From Flavobacterium sp. J27 (GTDB taxonomy: Bacteria; Bacteroidota; Bacteroidia; Flavobacteriales; Flavobacteriaceae), in contig NZ_PJQW01000011.1 in NCBI RefSeq assembly GCF_004303025.1, positions 70,513 through 134,512 of the forward strand: 64,000 nt of DNA, in the 5' to 3' direction. The position numbers and the translations under genes are program-made. Under the pieces are notes generated by a model, which made no database searches, had not been told where the DNA came from, and saw nothing but the letters and a program-made list of their open reading frames with translations. Of the stretch, positions 28,715 to 36,760 are shown one piece after another. Each line of letters begins with the position of its first letter. The first letter of the stretch is position 1.

Positions 28715-29557
28715 ATGATAAACTCTTTTTTAATGATAGGCCAATCAAATATGGCAGGACGTGGTTTTTTGAAAGAGGTACCATTTATTTATGATGAACA
28801 TATAAAAATGTTACGAAATGGAAGATGGCAAACGATGGTTGAACCAATAAATTACGATCGTCCAAATGCGGGTGTTGGTCTAACCTCTTCCTTCGCAGCC
28901 GCTTGGCGACTAAAAAACAGAACAAATAAAATTGGTTTGATTCCATGTGCAGATGGAGGAACAAGTTTAGATGACTGGAATGTAGATGGAATTCTTTTCA
29001 AAAATGCTGTTTTTCAGTCAAAACTCGCTCAAAAAACAAGTGAATTACATGGTATTCTTTGGCATCAAGGCGAAAATGATTGTCAACCTACCAACGCTAA
29101 AAATTATGGTAAAAAATTTTCAACCATTATTCAAACTTTAAGAGAAGAACTTGAGGTTCCTAACATCCCGTTGATTGTTGGTGGACTTGGAGATTATTTA
29201 ACAAAAGGTATATATGGAGAGTATTTTAAATCGTATTCAATTGTAAATGAAGAATTGGAAAAAATGGCTAAAAATACTCCAAATTGCAATTTTGTAACGG
29301 CTTCGGGTTTAAACGCTAATCCTGATGGAATTCATATGGATGCATCTTCTCAAAGAATTTTTGGTATTCGATATTTTCAGGCTTTTTATAAAAAAAAAGA
29401 TGTTTCGGAACCTATTGATGTTGAAAATGAAATATTAGACATTATTTATAACAAACCTTTGTCCAACACTGAAAAAAGACAACGATTAGAATTAAAATTT
29501 TCAAGTGGAACAATATCCTTAGAAAGTTATAAAACCGAAATAGCAAAATTAAAATAA
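28715..29557 (+). CDS. SASA-type SGNH esterase (sialate O-acetylesterase-like)
   Basis: A 280-residue carbohydrate-esterase-like protein. The nucleophile is Ser11 in FLMIGQSNMAGRG, the third block is WHQGEND (116-122), and the Asp/His pair is Asp204 and His207 in NPDGIHMD. No signal peptide is present, so it acts in the cytosol, which is unusual for enzymes that deacetylate polymers. A charged C-terminal extension of about 45 residues (KRQRLELKFSSGTISLESYK) is not part of the core fold and recalls a SHOCT-like tail. It is 78 bases after the YceI gene. Confidence 0.85.
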   Translation: MINSFLMIGQSNMAGRGFLKEVPFIYDEHIKMLRNGRWQTMVEPINYDRPNAGVGLTSSFAAAWRLKNRTNKIGLIPCADGGTSLDDWNVDGILFKNAVFQSKLAQKTSELHGILWHQGENDCQPTNAKNYGKKFSTIIQTLREELEVPNIPLIVGGLGDYLTKGIYGEYFKSYSIVNEELEKMAKNTPNCNFVTASGLNANPDGIHMDASSQRIFGIRYFQAFYKKKDVSEPIDVENEILDIIYNKPLSNTEKRQRLELKFSSGTISLESYKTEIAKLK

Positions 29558-29581
29558 TAATGTAAAACAAAACAGTATTGC

Positions 29582-29597
29582 TAAAAATGCATTTTTA
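29582..29597. repeat. 16-bp perfect palindrome
   Basis: TAAAAATGCATTTTTA, 24 bases after the SASA esterase stop codon. It is the only structure seen in the 177-base gap before the YjdJ-like gene. It could be an operator or a weak stem; low weight because of its A/T bias. Confidence 0.35.
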
Positions 29598-29734
29598 ACA
29601 ATAGGAAAGTTGAGGCTAAACAAAGAATTGTAAAACTAAAAATGAGTAAGTGGAATTCAGTACTTCCTTATATATAATGACATAAACAAAATAAAGTTTT
29701 GTTTCGTAAAATAGAGAAAATTAAAATTTTAAAA

Positions 29735-30028
29735 ATGGATAACATAGAAATTCAATTAAAAGAGGATGAATCTAAAGGATATTCGATAGCAAAAGAGAAT
29801 AATAAGTTAGTTGGTATGATGACTTATTCGATTGCAGGAGAAGAATTAATAATCATCGATCATACTGAAGTTGAACCAAAATATAATGGTAAAGGAGTAG
29901 GAAGAGGTATGCTTTATAAAATTATAGAAATGGCAAGAGAGAAAAATATTAAGATTATTCCTCTATGTCCTTTTGCGTCTTCAATGTTTAAAAAAAATGA
30001 AGAGATCAGAGATGTATTAAAATCTTAA
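29735..30028 (+). CDS. Small GNAT-fold acetyltransferase, YjdJ/NATD1-like
   Basis: A 97-residue minimal GNAT protein starting at ATG 29735; a TTG 36 bases upstream is in frame but less likely. The acetyl-CoA loop is KYNGKGVGRGMLYKIIEMAR, preceded by IIDHTEVEPKY and followed by IIPLCPFASSMF. This matches the YjdJ/NATD1 group, about 90 residues long and without a known substrate. It is 12 bases upstream of a ferredoxin-like gene; the same partner, YjdI, is adjacent to YjdJ in E. coli. A relative is encoded at 32262. Confidence 0.88.
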   Translation: MDNIEIQLKEDESKGYSIAKENNKLVGMMTYSIAGEELIIIDHTEVEPKYNGKGVGRGMLYKIIEMAREKNIKIIPLCPFASSMFKKNEEIRDVLKS

Positions 30029-30040
30029 ATAGAAAAAATC

Positions 30041-30268
30041 ATGGAAAATTTAAAGGAATATAACAAAGACAATTTAAAAGTCTTATGGCAACCTCTAAAG
30101 TGTGTACATTCAGGTATTTGTGTGAAAACATTACCATCTGTATATGATCCCAAAGCCAAACCTTGGATAAAACCAGAAAATGCAACAGTAGAAGATCTGA
30201 AAAATCAAATTAATGCTTGTCCTTCTGGCGCACTGAGTTATAAAGAAAAAAGCAATGAAAACAAATAG
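30041..30268 (+). CDS. YjdI-like divergent 4Fe-4S mono-cluster protein
   Basis: A 75-residue protein of the Fer4_19 group. Cysteines lie in KCVHSGICVKTLP and INACPSGAL, giving three or four potential cluster ligands: a C-x5-C pair and a later C-P. WIKPENATVEDLKNQI is the family linker. It pairs with the YjdJ-like GNAT gene upstream and overlaps the next gene by 14 bases, so the three are probably cotranslated. A low-potential cluster could donate electrons or sense oxidants; neither is shown. Confidence 0.9.
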   Translation: MENLKEYNKDNLKVLWQPLKCVHSGICVKTLPSVYDPKAKPWIKPENATVEDLKNQINACPSGALSYKEKSNENK

Positions 30269-30839
30269 ATTAGAAGCATTTAGTGACGGCGTACTAGCAA
30301 TAATTATTACAATAATGGTTCTTGAACTTAAAATACCTGAAGGTAATAATATAGAAAGTTTGAAACCTCTTCTACCCACCTTTACAACTTATGTTTTAAG
30401 TTATGTGTATATAGGTATCTATTGGAGTAACCATCATCATTTAATGCAGGCATCAAATGCTGTAAATGGGAAGATTTTATGGTGTAATTTACACTTGTTA
30501 TTTTGGATTTCATTTTTGCCATTTTCTACTGGATATATGGGAGAAAATCATTTTAAAGAAATACCAACTGCTTTGTATGGTTTTGTTCTTCTAATGTCGA
30601 GTATTGCTTGGGAATTATTAGTGTATTCTTTAAGGAAAAACCACTCGTCAGAAGCTCTTATCCACAAAGGATATGCTACTAAATCCAAAATATATTTTAC
30701 AATAATTTTTTTTATTCTTGGAATTTCAATGAGTTTTATCAGCCCGATTATAGCAGTTTGTATTTATGTTTTAGTTTCTCTTTTTTGGATTATTCCTGAT
30801 AGAACTCTTGAAAAAAAATTAACATTTAATAACAAATAA
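30255..30839 (+). CDS. TMEM175-family (DUF1211) potassium channel-like membrane protein
   Basis: A 194-residue protein with the family signature RLEAFSDGVLAIIITIMVLE in the first helix and a further four to five helices (YVLSYVYIGIYWSNHHHLMQ and LLFWISFLPFSTGYMGENHF). Bacterial TMEM175 forms tetrameric K+-permeable channels. It starts inside the end of the YjdI-like gene (14-base overlap), which is consistent with translational coupling. Length fits the single-repeat bacterial form. Confidence 0.92.
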   Translation: MKTNRLEAFSDGVLAIIITIMVLELKIPEGNNIESLKPLLPTFTTYVLSYVYIGIYWSNHHHLMQASNAVNGKILWCNLHLLFWISFLPFSTGYMGENHFKEIPTALYGFVLLMSSIAWELLVYSLRKNHSSEALIHKGYATKSKIYFTIIFFILGISMSFISPIIAVCIYVLVSLFWIIPDRTLEKKLTFNNK

Positions 30840-31141
30840 TTTGATAGCATGATTGATACAAAATTTCGTCTTCTTGCTCAAAAAACAGACTAACAAAATT
30901 TAGTGTAAAATAGTCGTTTGATAAATAGAAGTTATTAAGAACGGATTTTGTTTGCAGTAAAGTATTATGTCTCAATTTGCTCTTAAATTAGCAGATAATA
31001 AAAACTCTTTTGAAGCACTTATCATTGCTTTTTCATATTAATTTTACCTAAGTTATGATACAAAAATACAGATATACTTAAAAGGTCTTTTAAAAAAAGC
31101 TATATAAAAAATTTTCAATTTAAACTATTAATTCAAAAACT
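30840..31141 (+). other. Gap upstream of the alpha/beta hydrolase gene
   Basis: About 300 bases without an intact gene. The ATG at 30967 opens a 24-codon frame (MSQFALKLADNKNSFEALII) that has no clear ribosome site and may be a relic. No hairpin terminator was recognised. Confidence 0.4.
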
Positions 31142-31206
31142 ATGAAAAAAATAAATAATCAATAGTAGTTATACTATTTATTTTAATCAATTTAAATACT
31201 AATATA
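31142..31206 (+). pseudogene. Frameshifted signal-peptide exon of the alpha/beta hydrolase gene
   Basis: ATG 31142 reads MKKINNQ and then stops at TAG 31163. One base later the hydrolase frame opens and reads IVVILFILINLNTNI directly into MAQS at 31207. Restoring a single A near 31161-31162 would join them into a normal signal peptide with a typical MAQ cleavage site. The hydrolase therefore appears to have lost export by a one-base deletion, unless the base is a sequence error. Confidence 0.7.
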
Positions 31207-32187
31207 ATGGCACAATCAATTCCGGGAGAAAAAGATCCGAACATTTCAAAAAATACTCGTTTATTTTTGGAGGCATTAAATAGTGGAGATGGACCACCAT
31301 TAGAGAAATTAACTCCAAAAGAGGCTCGTCAAGTTCTAGTAGATGCACAAAAATCAGTAACCTATGACTATAGCGATATTGAAGAATCTGAAAGAGAGAT
31401 AACTCAAGACGGTCAAACCATCACTATTCATATAATGAAACCTAAAGGAACAAAGGGTAATTTACCTGTGTTTATGTTCTTCCATGGTGGAGGATGGGTA
31501 CTAGGTGATTACCCAACTCACAAACGATTGGTTAGGGATTTGGTTGTTGGTAGTGGAGCTGTCGCAGTTTTTCCAGATTATACGCCAACACCAGATGCTC
31601 AATTTCCCGTGGCCATCAACCAAGGATATGCAGCCACCAAATGGGTAGCTGAAAATGGAAATGAAATAGGTGTCGACGGTTCTAGATTAGCCGTCGCTGG
31701 AAATAGTGTGGGAGGAAACATGTCTACTGTAGTGGCACTTATGGCCAAAGAGAATAAGGGCCCTAAACTAGCTTTTCAGCTTTTGCTATGGCCTTTGGTG
31801 GATTCAGATACGAGTCGACCTTCTTACAAAAAGTACGGTCAAGACAGATTTTTGACAACCCCGATCATGGAGTGGATGTGGGATATGTATATTCCCAATC
31901 CTGAAGACCGAAAGCAAAAATATGTCTCTCCAGTAAATGCCTCTCTGGAAGAATTAAAAGGATTGCCCCCAGCGTTGATACAGGTTGCCGAAAATGATAT
32001 TCTATATGATGAAGGAATTGCTTATGGACGCAAACTAGATGAAGCGGGAGTACCTGTTACAATTACTGTTTATAACGGAATGATACACGACTACGGTATG
32101 TTGAATCCCCTATCACACATTCCCGGAGTGCAGGAAGCTTTGACTCAAGCTACGGCAGTATTAAAAGAAGCCTTGTTCCTGAAATAA
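31207..32187 (+). CDS. Alpha/beta hydrolase, hormone-sensitive-lipase (GDXG) family
   Basis: A 326-residue esterase/lipase: oxyanion motif HGGGW (93-97), nucleophile Ser167 in VAGNSVGGN, and triad partners Asp264 (AENDILYDE) and His294 (GMIHDYGM). The nucleophile elbow reads GNSVGG in place of the common GDSAGG. As it stands, translation starts at ATG 31207 and the protein would be cytosolic, but the sequence just upstream shows a frameshifted signal peptide, so the ancestor was secreted. Enzymes of this family hydrolyse short-chain esters; the natural substrate is unknown. It is followed by a hairpin. Confidence 0.9.
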   Translation: MAQSIPGEKDPNISKNTRLFLEALNSGDGPPLEKLTPKEARQVLVDAQKSVTYDYSDIEESEREITQDGQTITIHIMKPKGTKGNLPVFMFFHGGGWVLGDYPTHKRLVRDLVVGSGAVAVFPDYTPTPDAQFPVAINQGYAATKWVAENGNEIGVDGSRLAVAGNSVGGNMSTVVALMAKENKGPKLAFQLLLWPLVDSDTSRPSYKKYGQDRFLTTPIMEWMWDMYIPNPEDRKQKYVSPVNASLEELKGLPPALIQVAENDILYDEGIAYGRKLDEAGVPVTITVYNGMIHDYGMLNPLSHIPGVQEALTQATAVLKEALFLK

Positions 32188-32198
32188 AACTAAAACGT

Positions 32199-32230
32199 AA
32201 CTGTATCAGCTTATATTTGCTGGTACGGTT
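32199..32230 (+). terminator. Hairpin after the alpha/beta hydrolase gene
   Basis: A 12-bp stem (AACTGTATCAGC / GCTGGTACGGTT, two G-U pairs) with an 8-base loop begins 11 bases after the stop codon. It is followed by ATTTAAATT and not a full U-run, so termination may be partial. Confidence 0.65.
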
Positions 32231-32261
32231 ATTTAAATTAAATAAACTAAAAAATAGATAG

Positions 32262-32579
32262 ATGAAACCAATTTTTGAAAATATCCCTTTGGTTAAAAAT
32301 GAAGAAAGAAAACGATTTGAACTTGTAATTGACGAAAAATATGCGATTATTAATTATGGGCAATTTGGCAATCAAATAGCACTTGTACATACTGAAGTTG
32401 AACCAGCATTAAAAGGAAAAGGAGCTGCTGATGCTATTATTGAAAAAACACTTCATTATTTAGATGAAAACAATGCTGTTTTACTACCGTTTTGTCCGTT
32501 TGTTTTTGCATATATAAAAAAACATCCCGAATGGAAGCGTATAGTTAGCGAAAAATTTAAAGGTTATGACGACCTTTAG
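32262..32579 (+). CDS. Small GNAT-fold acetyltransferase (second YjdJ/NATD1-like)
   Basis: A 105-residue minimal GNAT protein. The acetyl-CoA loop is PALKGKGAADAIIEKTLHYL, preceded by ALVHTEVEP and followed by LLPFCPFVFAYIKKHPEW, a C-terminal block typical of this group. It is a paralogue of the protein encoded at 29735 but lacks an adjacent YjdI-like partner. It lies between a hairpin and a decayed gene. The substrate is unknown. Confidence 0.87.
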   Translation: MKPIFENIPLVKNEERKRFELVIDEKYAIINYGQFGNQIALVHTEVEPALKGKGAADAIIEKTLHYLDENNAVLLPFCPFVFAYIKKHPEWKRIVSEKFKGYDDL

Positions 32580-32604
32580 TAATTTAAAATAGTTAAAAAA
32601 GGAA

Positions 32605-32929
32605 TCATATGATAATCTAATGGAAGCTTTGAATAACCTAAAAAACAAGGTATATTGAAGATTTTAACCTTAAGCAAAAGTGTTTAGAATGTAGAAATGT
32701 AGCATATAGAATCTTTCATAATGAATTTGAAATTGATACTTATTTTAGAATTGAAGATGAAAATTCCAGCGCTGATGGTTCTACAATTCGGTATACTATA
32801 ACTTCTGAAAAATATGGGTTGAAAGAGACTTTGATTAATTCATTTAGCATTTATTCTAATTATATTTCCAATGAAATGTTAGACAAATTAAAATTTAAAA
32901 ATAATGTCAAATACAACAATTATAATTGA
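32605..32929 (+). pseudogene. Frameshifted small gene of the 'phosphoribosylpyrophosphate synthetase'-labelled ~100-residue family
   Basis: One frame reads YDNLMEALNNLKNKVY (from about 32608; ATG at 32620) and then stops. A second frame reads YIEDFNLKQKCLECRNVAYR from 32651 and stays open to TGA at 32927. The second part contains RIEDENSSADGS and TITSEKYGLKETLINSFSIY, blocks I recall from a family of about 100 residues in Bacteroidota that is misnamed as PRPP synthetase. Joining the frames near 32648-32653 gives the expected length. The 3' end overlaps the next gene by 26 bases. It is probably inactive. Confidence 0.72.
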
Positions 32930-33788
32930 AGAAAGAGCAACTAACATAGGAAATTTTATGGTTGGTAGGTTGCTTCCTTTTCGCAAAAAAAGAATGGTAG
33001 GACCATTTATTTTCATAGATCACATGGGACCTGTAAATATGGGTAAAAATGAGAATGTAGACATAGATATGCACCCTCACATAGGTTTGTCGACACTTAC
33101 CTTTTTATTTGAAGGTAACATATTTCACAGAGATAGTTTGGGTACTTCTGTAGAAATTAAGCCTGGAGAGGTTAATTGGATGACAGCTGGAAGAGGAGTT
33201 GTTCATACAGAAAGGACACCCGATTATTTAAGAAATCAAGAAAAAAGTCTTCACGGATTGCAGATATGGGTGGCACTACCTAAAGAATTTGAAGAATGTG
33301 AACCCTCTTTTACACACATCGATGCAAAGGATTTACCCACTTGGGAAGATAATAATGTACACTTTAAATTGATTGCCGGTGAAGCCTTTAATAGAAAATC
33401 TCCAGTACCTGTTTATAGTCCTCTATATTTTATGGAAATTAAATCCCCTGTAACAAAAACAATCAATATAGGAGAATTTCTTTATGGTGAAAGTGCTTTG
33501 TATATTTTGGAGGGTGCTGTTCAATCTGAAGGACATAGATTTGGTCAAAAGCAAATTTTGGTAGCTAAAGAAAGTACACTTTGTTCCTTTGAAATGGAAG
33601 AAAACACAACAATTTATGTTTTTGGTGGAGAAGCATTTCCCGAAGAACGGTTTATTGAATGGAATTTTGTTGCAACAGATAAGAATCTAATTGAAAAAGC
33701 TAAAGAAGATTGGAAAAATAATAGATTTCCAAACGTACCTAATGAAACCGTAAAAGTTTCATTGCCAGAACCTCGATTAAAAAAGTAA
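32904..33788 (+). CDS. Pirin family protein (second of three)
   Basis: A 294-residue cytosolic bicupin with metal ligands His57, His59 (DMHPHIG), His101 and Glu103 (VVHTERT). It begins RATNIGNFMVGRLLPFRKKR and FIFIDHMGPVN, as in the classical YhaK/pirin line. It starts inside the 3' end of the preceding pseudogene and is 18 bases upstream of the OsmC gene, with which it probably forms a unit. Redox or electrophile sensing is a common proposal for such proteins; nothing here tests it. Confidence 0.93.
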   Translation: MSNTTIIIEERATNIGNFMVGRLLPFRKKRMVGPFIFIDHMGPVNMGKNENVDIDMHPHIGLSTLTFLFEGNIFHRDSLGTSVEIKPGEVNWMTAGRGVVHTERTPDYLRNQEKSLHGLQIWVALPKEFEECEPSFTHIDAKDLPTWEDNNVHFKLIAGEAFNRKSPVPVYSPLYFMEIKSPVTKTINIGEFLYGESALYILEGAVQSEGHRFGQKQILVAKESTLCSFEMEENTTIYVFGGEAFPEERFIEWNFVATDKNLIEKAKEDWKNNRFPNVPNETVKVSLPEPRLKK

Positions 33789-33806
33789 TATTGATAAATT
33801 AATAGA

Positions 33807-34202
33807 ATGATGAAAACAACAATAGCTACAATTGGAAAACAAAAATACAAAACCGAAATACAGGCTAAAAACCATATTATTATATCTGATGAACCAGAAG
33901 AGTTGGGAGGAGGGAATTTTGGATTCACGCCAACAGAACTTCTAGAATCCTCTCTGGCTGCTTGTACTTCAATGACAATAAGAATGTATGCAGATAAAAA
34001 AGAGTGGAATTTAGATAAGGTTGAAGTTAAAATTAATTTTAAAAGAAATATTTCAACGCAACAAGTCACTTTTAAAAAAGAAATAACACTTTTTGGTAAC
34101 CTAAATGAAGAACAAAAACAAAAGCTTTTGGAAATGGGTTCTAAATGTCCTATTGAAAGAATGATTACAGGTGAAATAGAGGTAGAATCATATTTGTCAT
34201 AA
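33807..34202 (+). CDS. OsmC-family peroxiredoxin-like protein
   Basis: A 131-residue protein with the two redox cysteines of the OsmC/Ohr fold: Cys53 in ESSLAACTSMTIRMYA and Cys114 in GSKCPIERMITG. TPTELLESSLAACTS is the family signature helix. OsmC proteins reduce organic hydroperoxides in the cytosol. It follows the second pirin gene by 18 bases, consistent with a shared oxidant-response role. ATG 33807 (MMKTT) is used; the second ATG, three bases on, is equally possible. Confidence 0.93.
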   Translation: MMKTTIATIGKQKYKTEIQAKNHIIISDEPEELGGGNFGFTPTELLESSLAACTSMTIRMYADKKEWNLDKVEVKINFKRNISTQQVTFKKEITLFGNLNEEQKQKLLEMGSKCPIERMITGEIEVESYLS

Positions 34203-34405
34203 AAAAACTATCTTTTTGATTTGTAAAATAATGATTATATAATTCAGCGTTAGTGAAATTTATAGTTAATACTAAAATTAAAGTTCATTTTCTCAATTTA
34301 TAAATAATTATTTCCAAAGCAACCAAAGAGTTATTGCCTGTTTCGCATCAATTAGGTTCAAAAAGCATTTAACAGTAATATCTATAAATTTAATAAACTT
34401 CAATT

Positions 34406-35359
34406 ATGTCACGTTGCCATTTGTTTTTCTTGTCAATTACATTAATATCCTATTATTCTACATTAATTGGAAATGCTCAGGTCTTTGAAAAAACGGCAGA
34501 AATGAAGGGTGATATTGTAGAGTTTCCTATCACACTCATCAATGCTTATCCTTTCATTTCCGCAACAGTTAATGGTGAAAAAGGTAAATTCATGTTTGAT
34601 ACAGGGTTCGCAGCATCTATTTTTCTAAATGATAATTTACTAAGTCTTCCAGATAAAAAATTAAAAGGTAATGGCACCACTGGAAGCGGGCAATCTTTTA
34701 AAATTTATCTAAATGACTCAATTAGCAATATTTTGTTTACCAATGGCTTAACGTATAAAAATCTGGAGAAGATAAGTAGCGGTAACTTCAATTTTATACA
34801 GGAACACATAACTCCCGATTTTCTTGGTTTTTTAGGTTACAAATTTTTTAAGGATTATCTTTTTAAGATAGACTATCTAAAAAGGAAAATTACCTTTTAC
34901 AAAAATTCCCTTGAACGCAACGTTTCTAAAGATTTTTTAGCAGATGAGGAGGTTTTGGCCGTTATTGATTTTGATATCAGGACATTGGAAAATATCCCAC
35001 TTGTTAAATTAAAAATACATGACATTGAAGTGTTAGGCGAGTTTGATACAGGTCAGAATGGTTTTTTACAATTAGACAACACTTCTTTTAATCAGTTAGT
35101 CAGCAAAGATTATTTGAGATGTTCTGGTGTTGAAAGTAACGGTGAAGCATTATTGACTGTAAAGGATATTATTATGGACGGGAAAATTAAGATGACATTG
35201 AAAGGAGTAGAATCTTCTCCATTGGAAGACACTCAAAACCAGAAAAATAAAGCAGGAATAACTGAGCCAAACCTAATGACTATTGGCTATCGATTCCTTA
35301 TGGAATACAAAACGGTTTGGGATTACCATAATAAAAAGATTTATATTCTTGAATATTAA
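34406..35359 (+). CDS. Secreted two-lobed aspartyl-protease-like protein
   Basis: A 317-residue protein with a signal peptide ending LIGNAQ. Two retropepsin-like lobes each carry a DTG: GKFMFDTGFAASIFL in the first and LGEFDTGQNGFLQLD in the second, so a complete active site could form within one chain. Bacteroidota encode many such periplasmic proteins, mostly untested. It is flanked by gaps of about 200 bases and appears monocistronic. Peptidase activity is inferred from the motifs only. Confidence 0.82.
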   Translation: MSRCHLFFLSITLISYYSTLIGNAQVFEKTAEMKGDIVEFPITLINAYPFISATVNGEKGKFMFDTGFAASIFLNDNLLSLPDKKLKGNGTTGSGQSFKIYLNDSISNILFTNGLTYKNLEKISSGNFNFIQEHITPDFLGFLGYKFFKDYLFKIDYLKRKITFYKNSLERNVSKDFLADEEVLAVIDFDIRTLENIPLVKLKIHDIEVLGEFDTGQNGFLQLDNTSFNQLVSKDYLRCSGVESNGEALLTVKDIIMDGKIKMTLKGVESSPLEDTQNQKNKAGITEPNLMTIGYRFLMEYKTVWDYHNKKIYILEY

Positions 35360-35588
35360 AAAACTATCCAAATGAAAATCTTGTCATCTTTACTTTTACA
35401 AGAAATCTATTTTGCGAAAGTTACAATTTGTAGTCATCAATTTTATAAATACTGACAATAAAGCCAATCCCTTAATAAATTTATAATTTGATTTAGGTTA
35501 TAAAAATGATTTAAAGAAAACTCATAAGTTAAATATGTCATTTTTGTTTTTATTTAGAAAAAACAAATCGATTATCTTTATATAAAAA

Positions 35589-36752
35589 ATGCAAATCATG
35601 ATTTTAAATGATGTTGAATTATACATAGTAGATTTTTTTAACAAAAAGCTACCAGCAGAAAATTATTACCATAATCTGGTGCATACTAAGTCAGTAGTTG
35701 AATTAGTTAAAATCTTGGCAATTGAAGAAGAATGTACTGAAGATGAACTTTTACTACTTTTAATAGCAGCTTGGTTTCATGATGTTGGTTATGTAGAAAA
35801 AGCGGAAGGACATGAAGATGTAAGTGTTAGAATTGCATTAGAATTTTTAAAAGAAAAAGGATTAAGCAGATATCAGCTTGATAAAATAAAGGAGTTAATT
35901 CGTGTTACCAAAATAAGTAGTCCACCTAATAATCTGTTGGGAAAAATAATGAAAGATGCAGACTCTGGGCACGTTTCGTTTGAAGAATATTTTGAAGTTT
36001 CTGAAAAATTAAGAAAAGAAATTAGTTTTAAAAAAAGAGTTGAAATTGATCCGTTAGATTGGTTAGAACAAAATAAAAAATTTCTTGAAGATCATTTATT
36101 TTTTACGGATTATGCACAGAAAAACTGGCAGTTTAAAAAAGAAGAGAATAAAAAAAGAGTTCAACAAAAAATAGATGAAATAAAATCTAAAGCTAACAAA
36201 AGGAAACAGGTAAAAACGGGAAGAGGTGTTGAAACATTGTTTAGAGTTCAACTAAAAAATCATATTCAACTTAGTGCAATTGCTGATACAAAGGCGAATA
36301 TTCTTCTCTCTGTAAATGCAATTATTATTTCAATTGCCTTATCTAATTTAATCCCTAAATTAGATAGTCCATCAAATGCTTTTTTAGTGTTACCAACATT
36401 TATTTTAATGGTATTTAGTGTTGCTTCAGTTGTATTATCAGTTTTATCAACTCGACCAAAGGTTTCAAATGTAAGGGTTACTCAAGAAATGATAACAAAC
36501 AAACAAGCAAATATTTTGTTTTTTGGTAATTTTTGTAAAATGAGTTTGAATGAATTTGAATGGGGAATAAATTATCTTATAGAAAATGAAGATGTATTGT
36601 ATAATTCTTTAACAAAAGATTTCTATTTTTTAGGTCTTGTTTTAGAACGTAAATATAAATTATTAAGAATAACTTATACTGTTTTTATGATTGGTATTGT
36701 TGTTTCAGCTTTAGCATTCATTATTAGTTATAATTTAATTATATCAAAATAA
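35589..36752 (+). CDS. HD phosphohydrolase fused to a Pycsar-type (PycTM/DUF5706) membrane effector domain
   Basis: A 387-residue protein. Residues 1-200 form an HD domain with His28/His32 region YYHNLVHTKSVVELV, His64-Asp65 (AAWFHDVGY) and DADSGH near 123-128, as in metal-dependent nucleotide phosphohydrolases. A charged linker (about 180-212) leads to a C-terminal domain with FRVQLKNHIQLSAIADTKAN, a helix pair (about 240-290) and a last helix near 365-385. That domain matches the transmembrane effector of pyrimidine cyclase (Pycsar) anti-phage systems. No cyclase gene is adjacent. It is 8 bases upstream of the GAF-protein gene, in a tight operon. Confidence 0.85.
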   Translation: MQIMILNDVELYIVDFFNKKLPAENYYHNLVHTKSVVELVKILAIEEECTEDELLLLLIAAWFHDVGYVEKAEGHEDVSVRIALEFLKEKGLSRYQLDKIKELIRVTKISSPPNNLLGKIMKDADSGHVSFEEYFEVSEKLRKEISFKKRVEIDPLDWLEQNKKFLEDHLFFTDYAQKNWQFKKEENKKRVQQKIDEIKSKANKRKQVKTGRGVETLFRVQLKNHIQLSAIADTKANILLSVNAIIISIALSNLIPKLDSPSNAFLVLPTFILMVFSVASVVLSVLSTRPKVSNVRVTQEMITNKQANILFFGNFCKMSLNEFEWGINYLIENEDVLYNSLTKDFYFLGLVLERKYKLLRITYTVFMIGIVVSALAFIISYNLIISK

Positions 36753-36760
36753 TTTTAGAA

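Noticed and set aside
30967-31041. Small peptide gene of 24 codons
   Set aside because: No convincing ribosome site or conservation evidence; compatible with a chance frame or relic.
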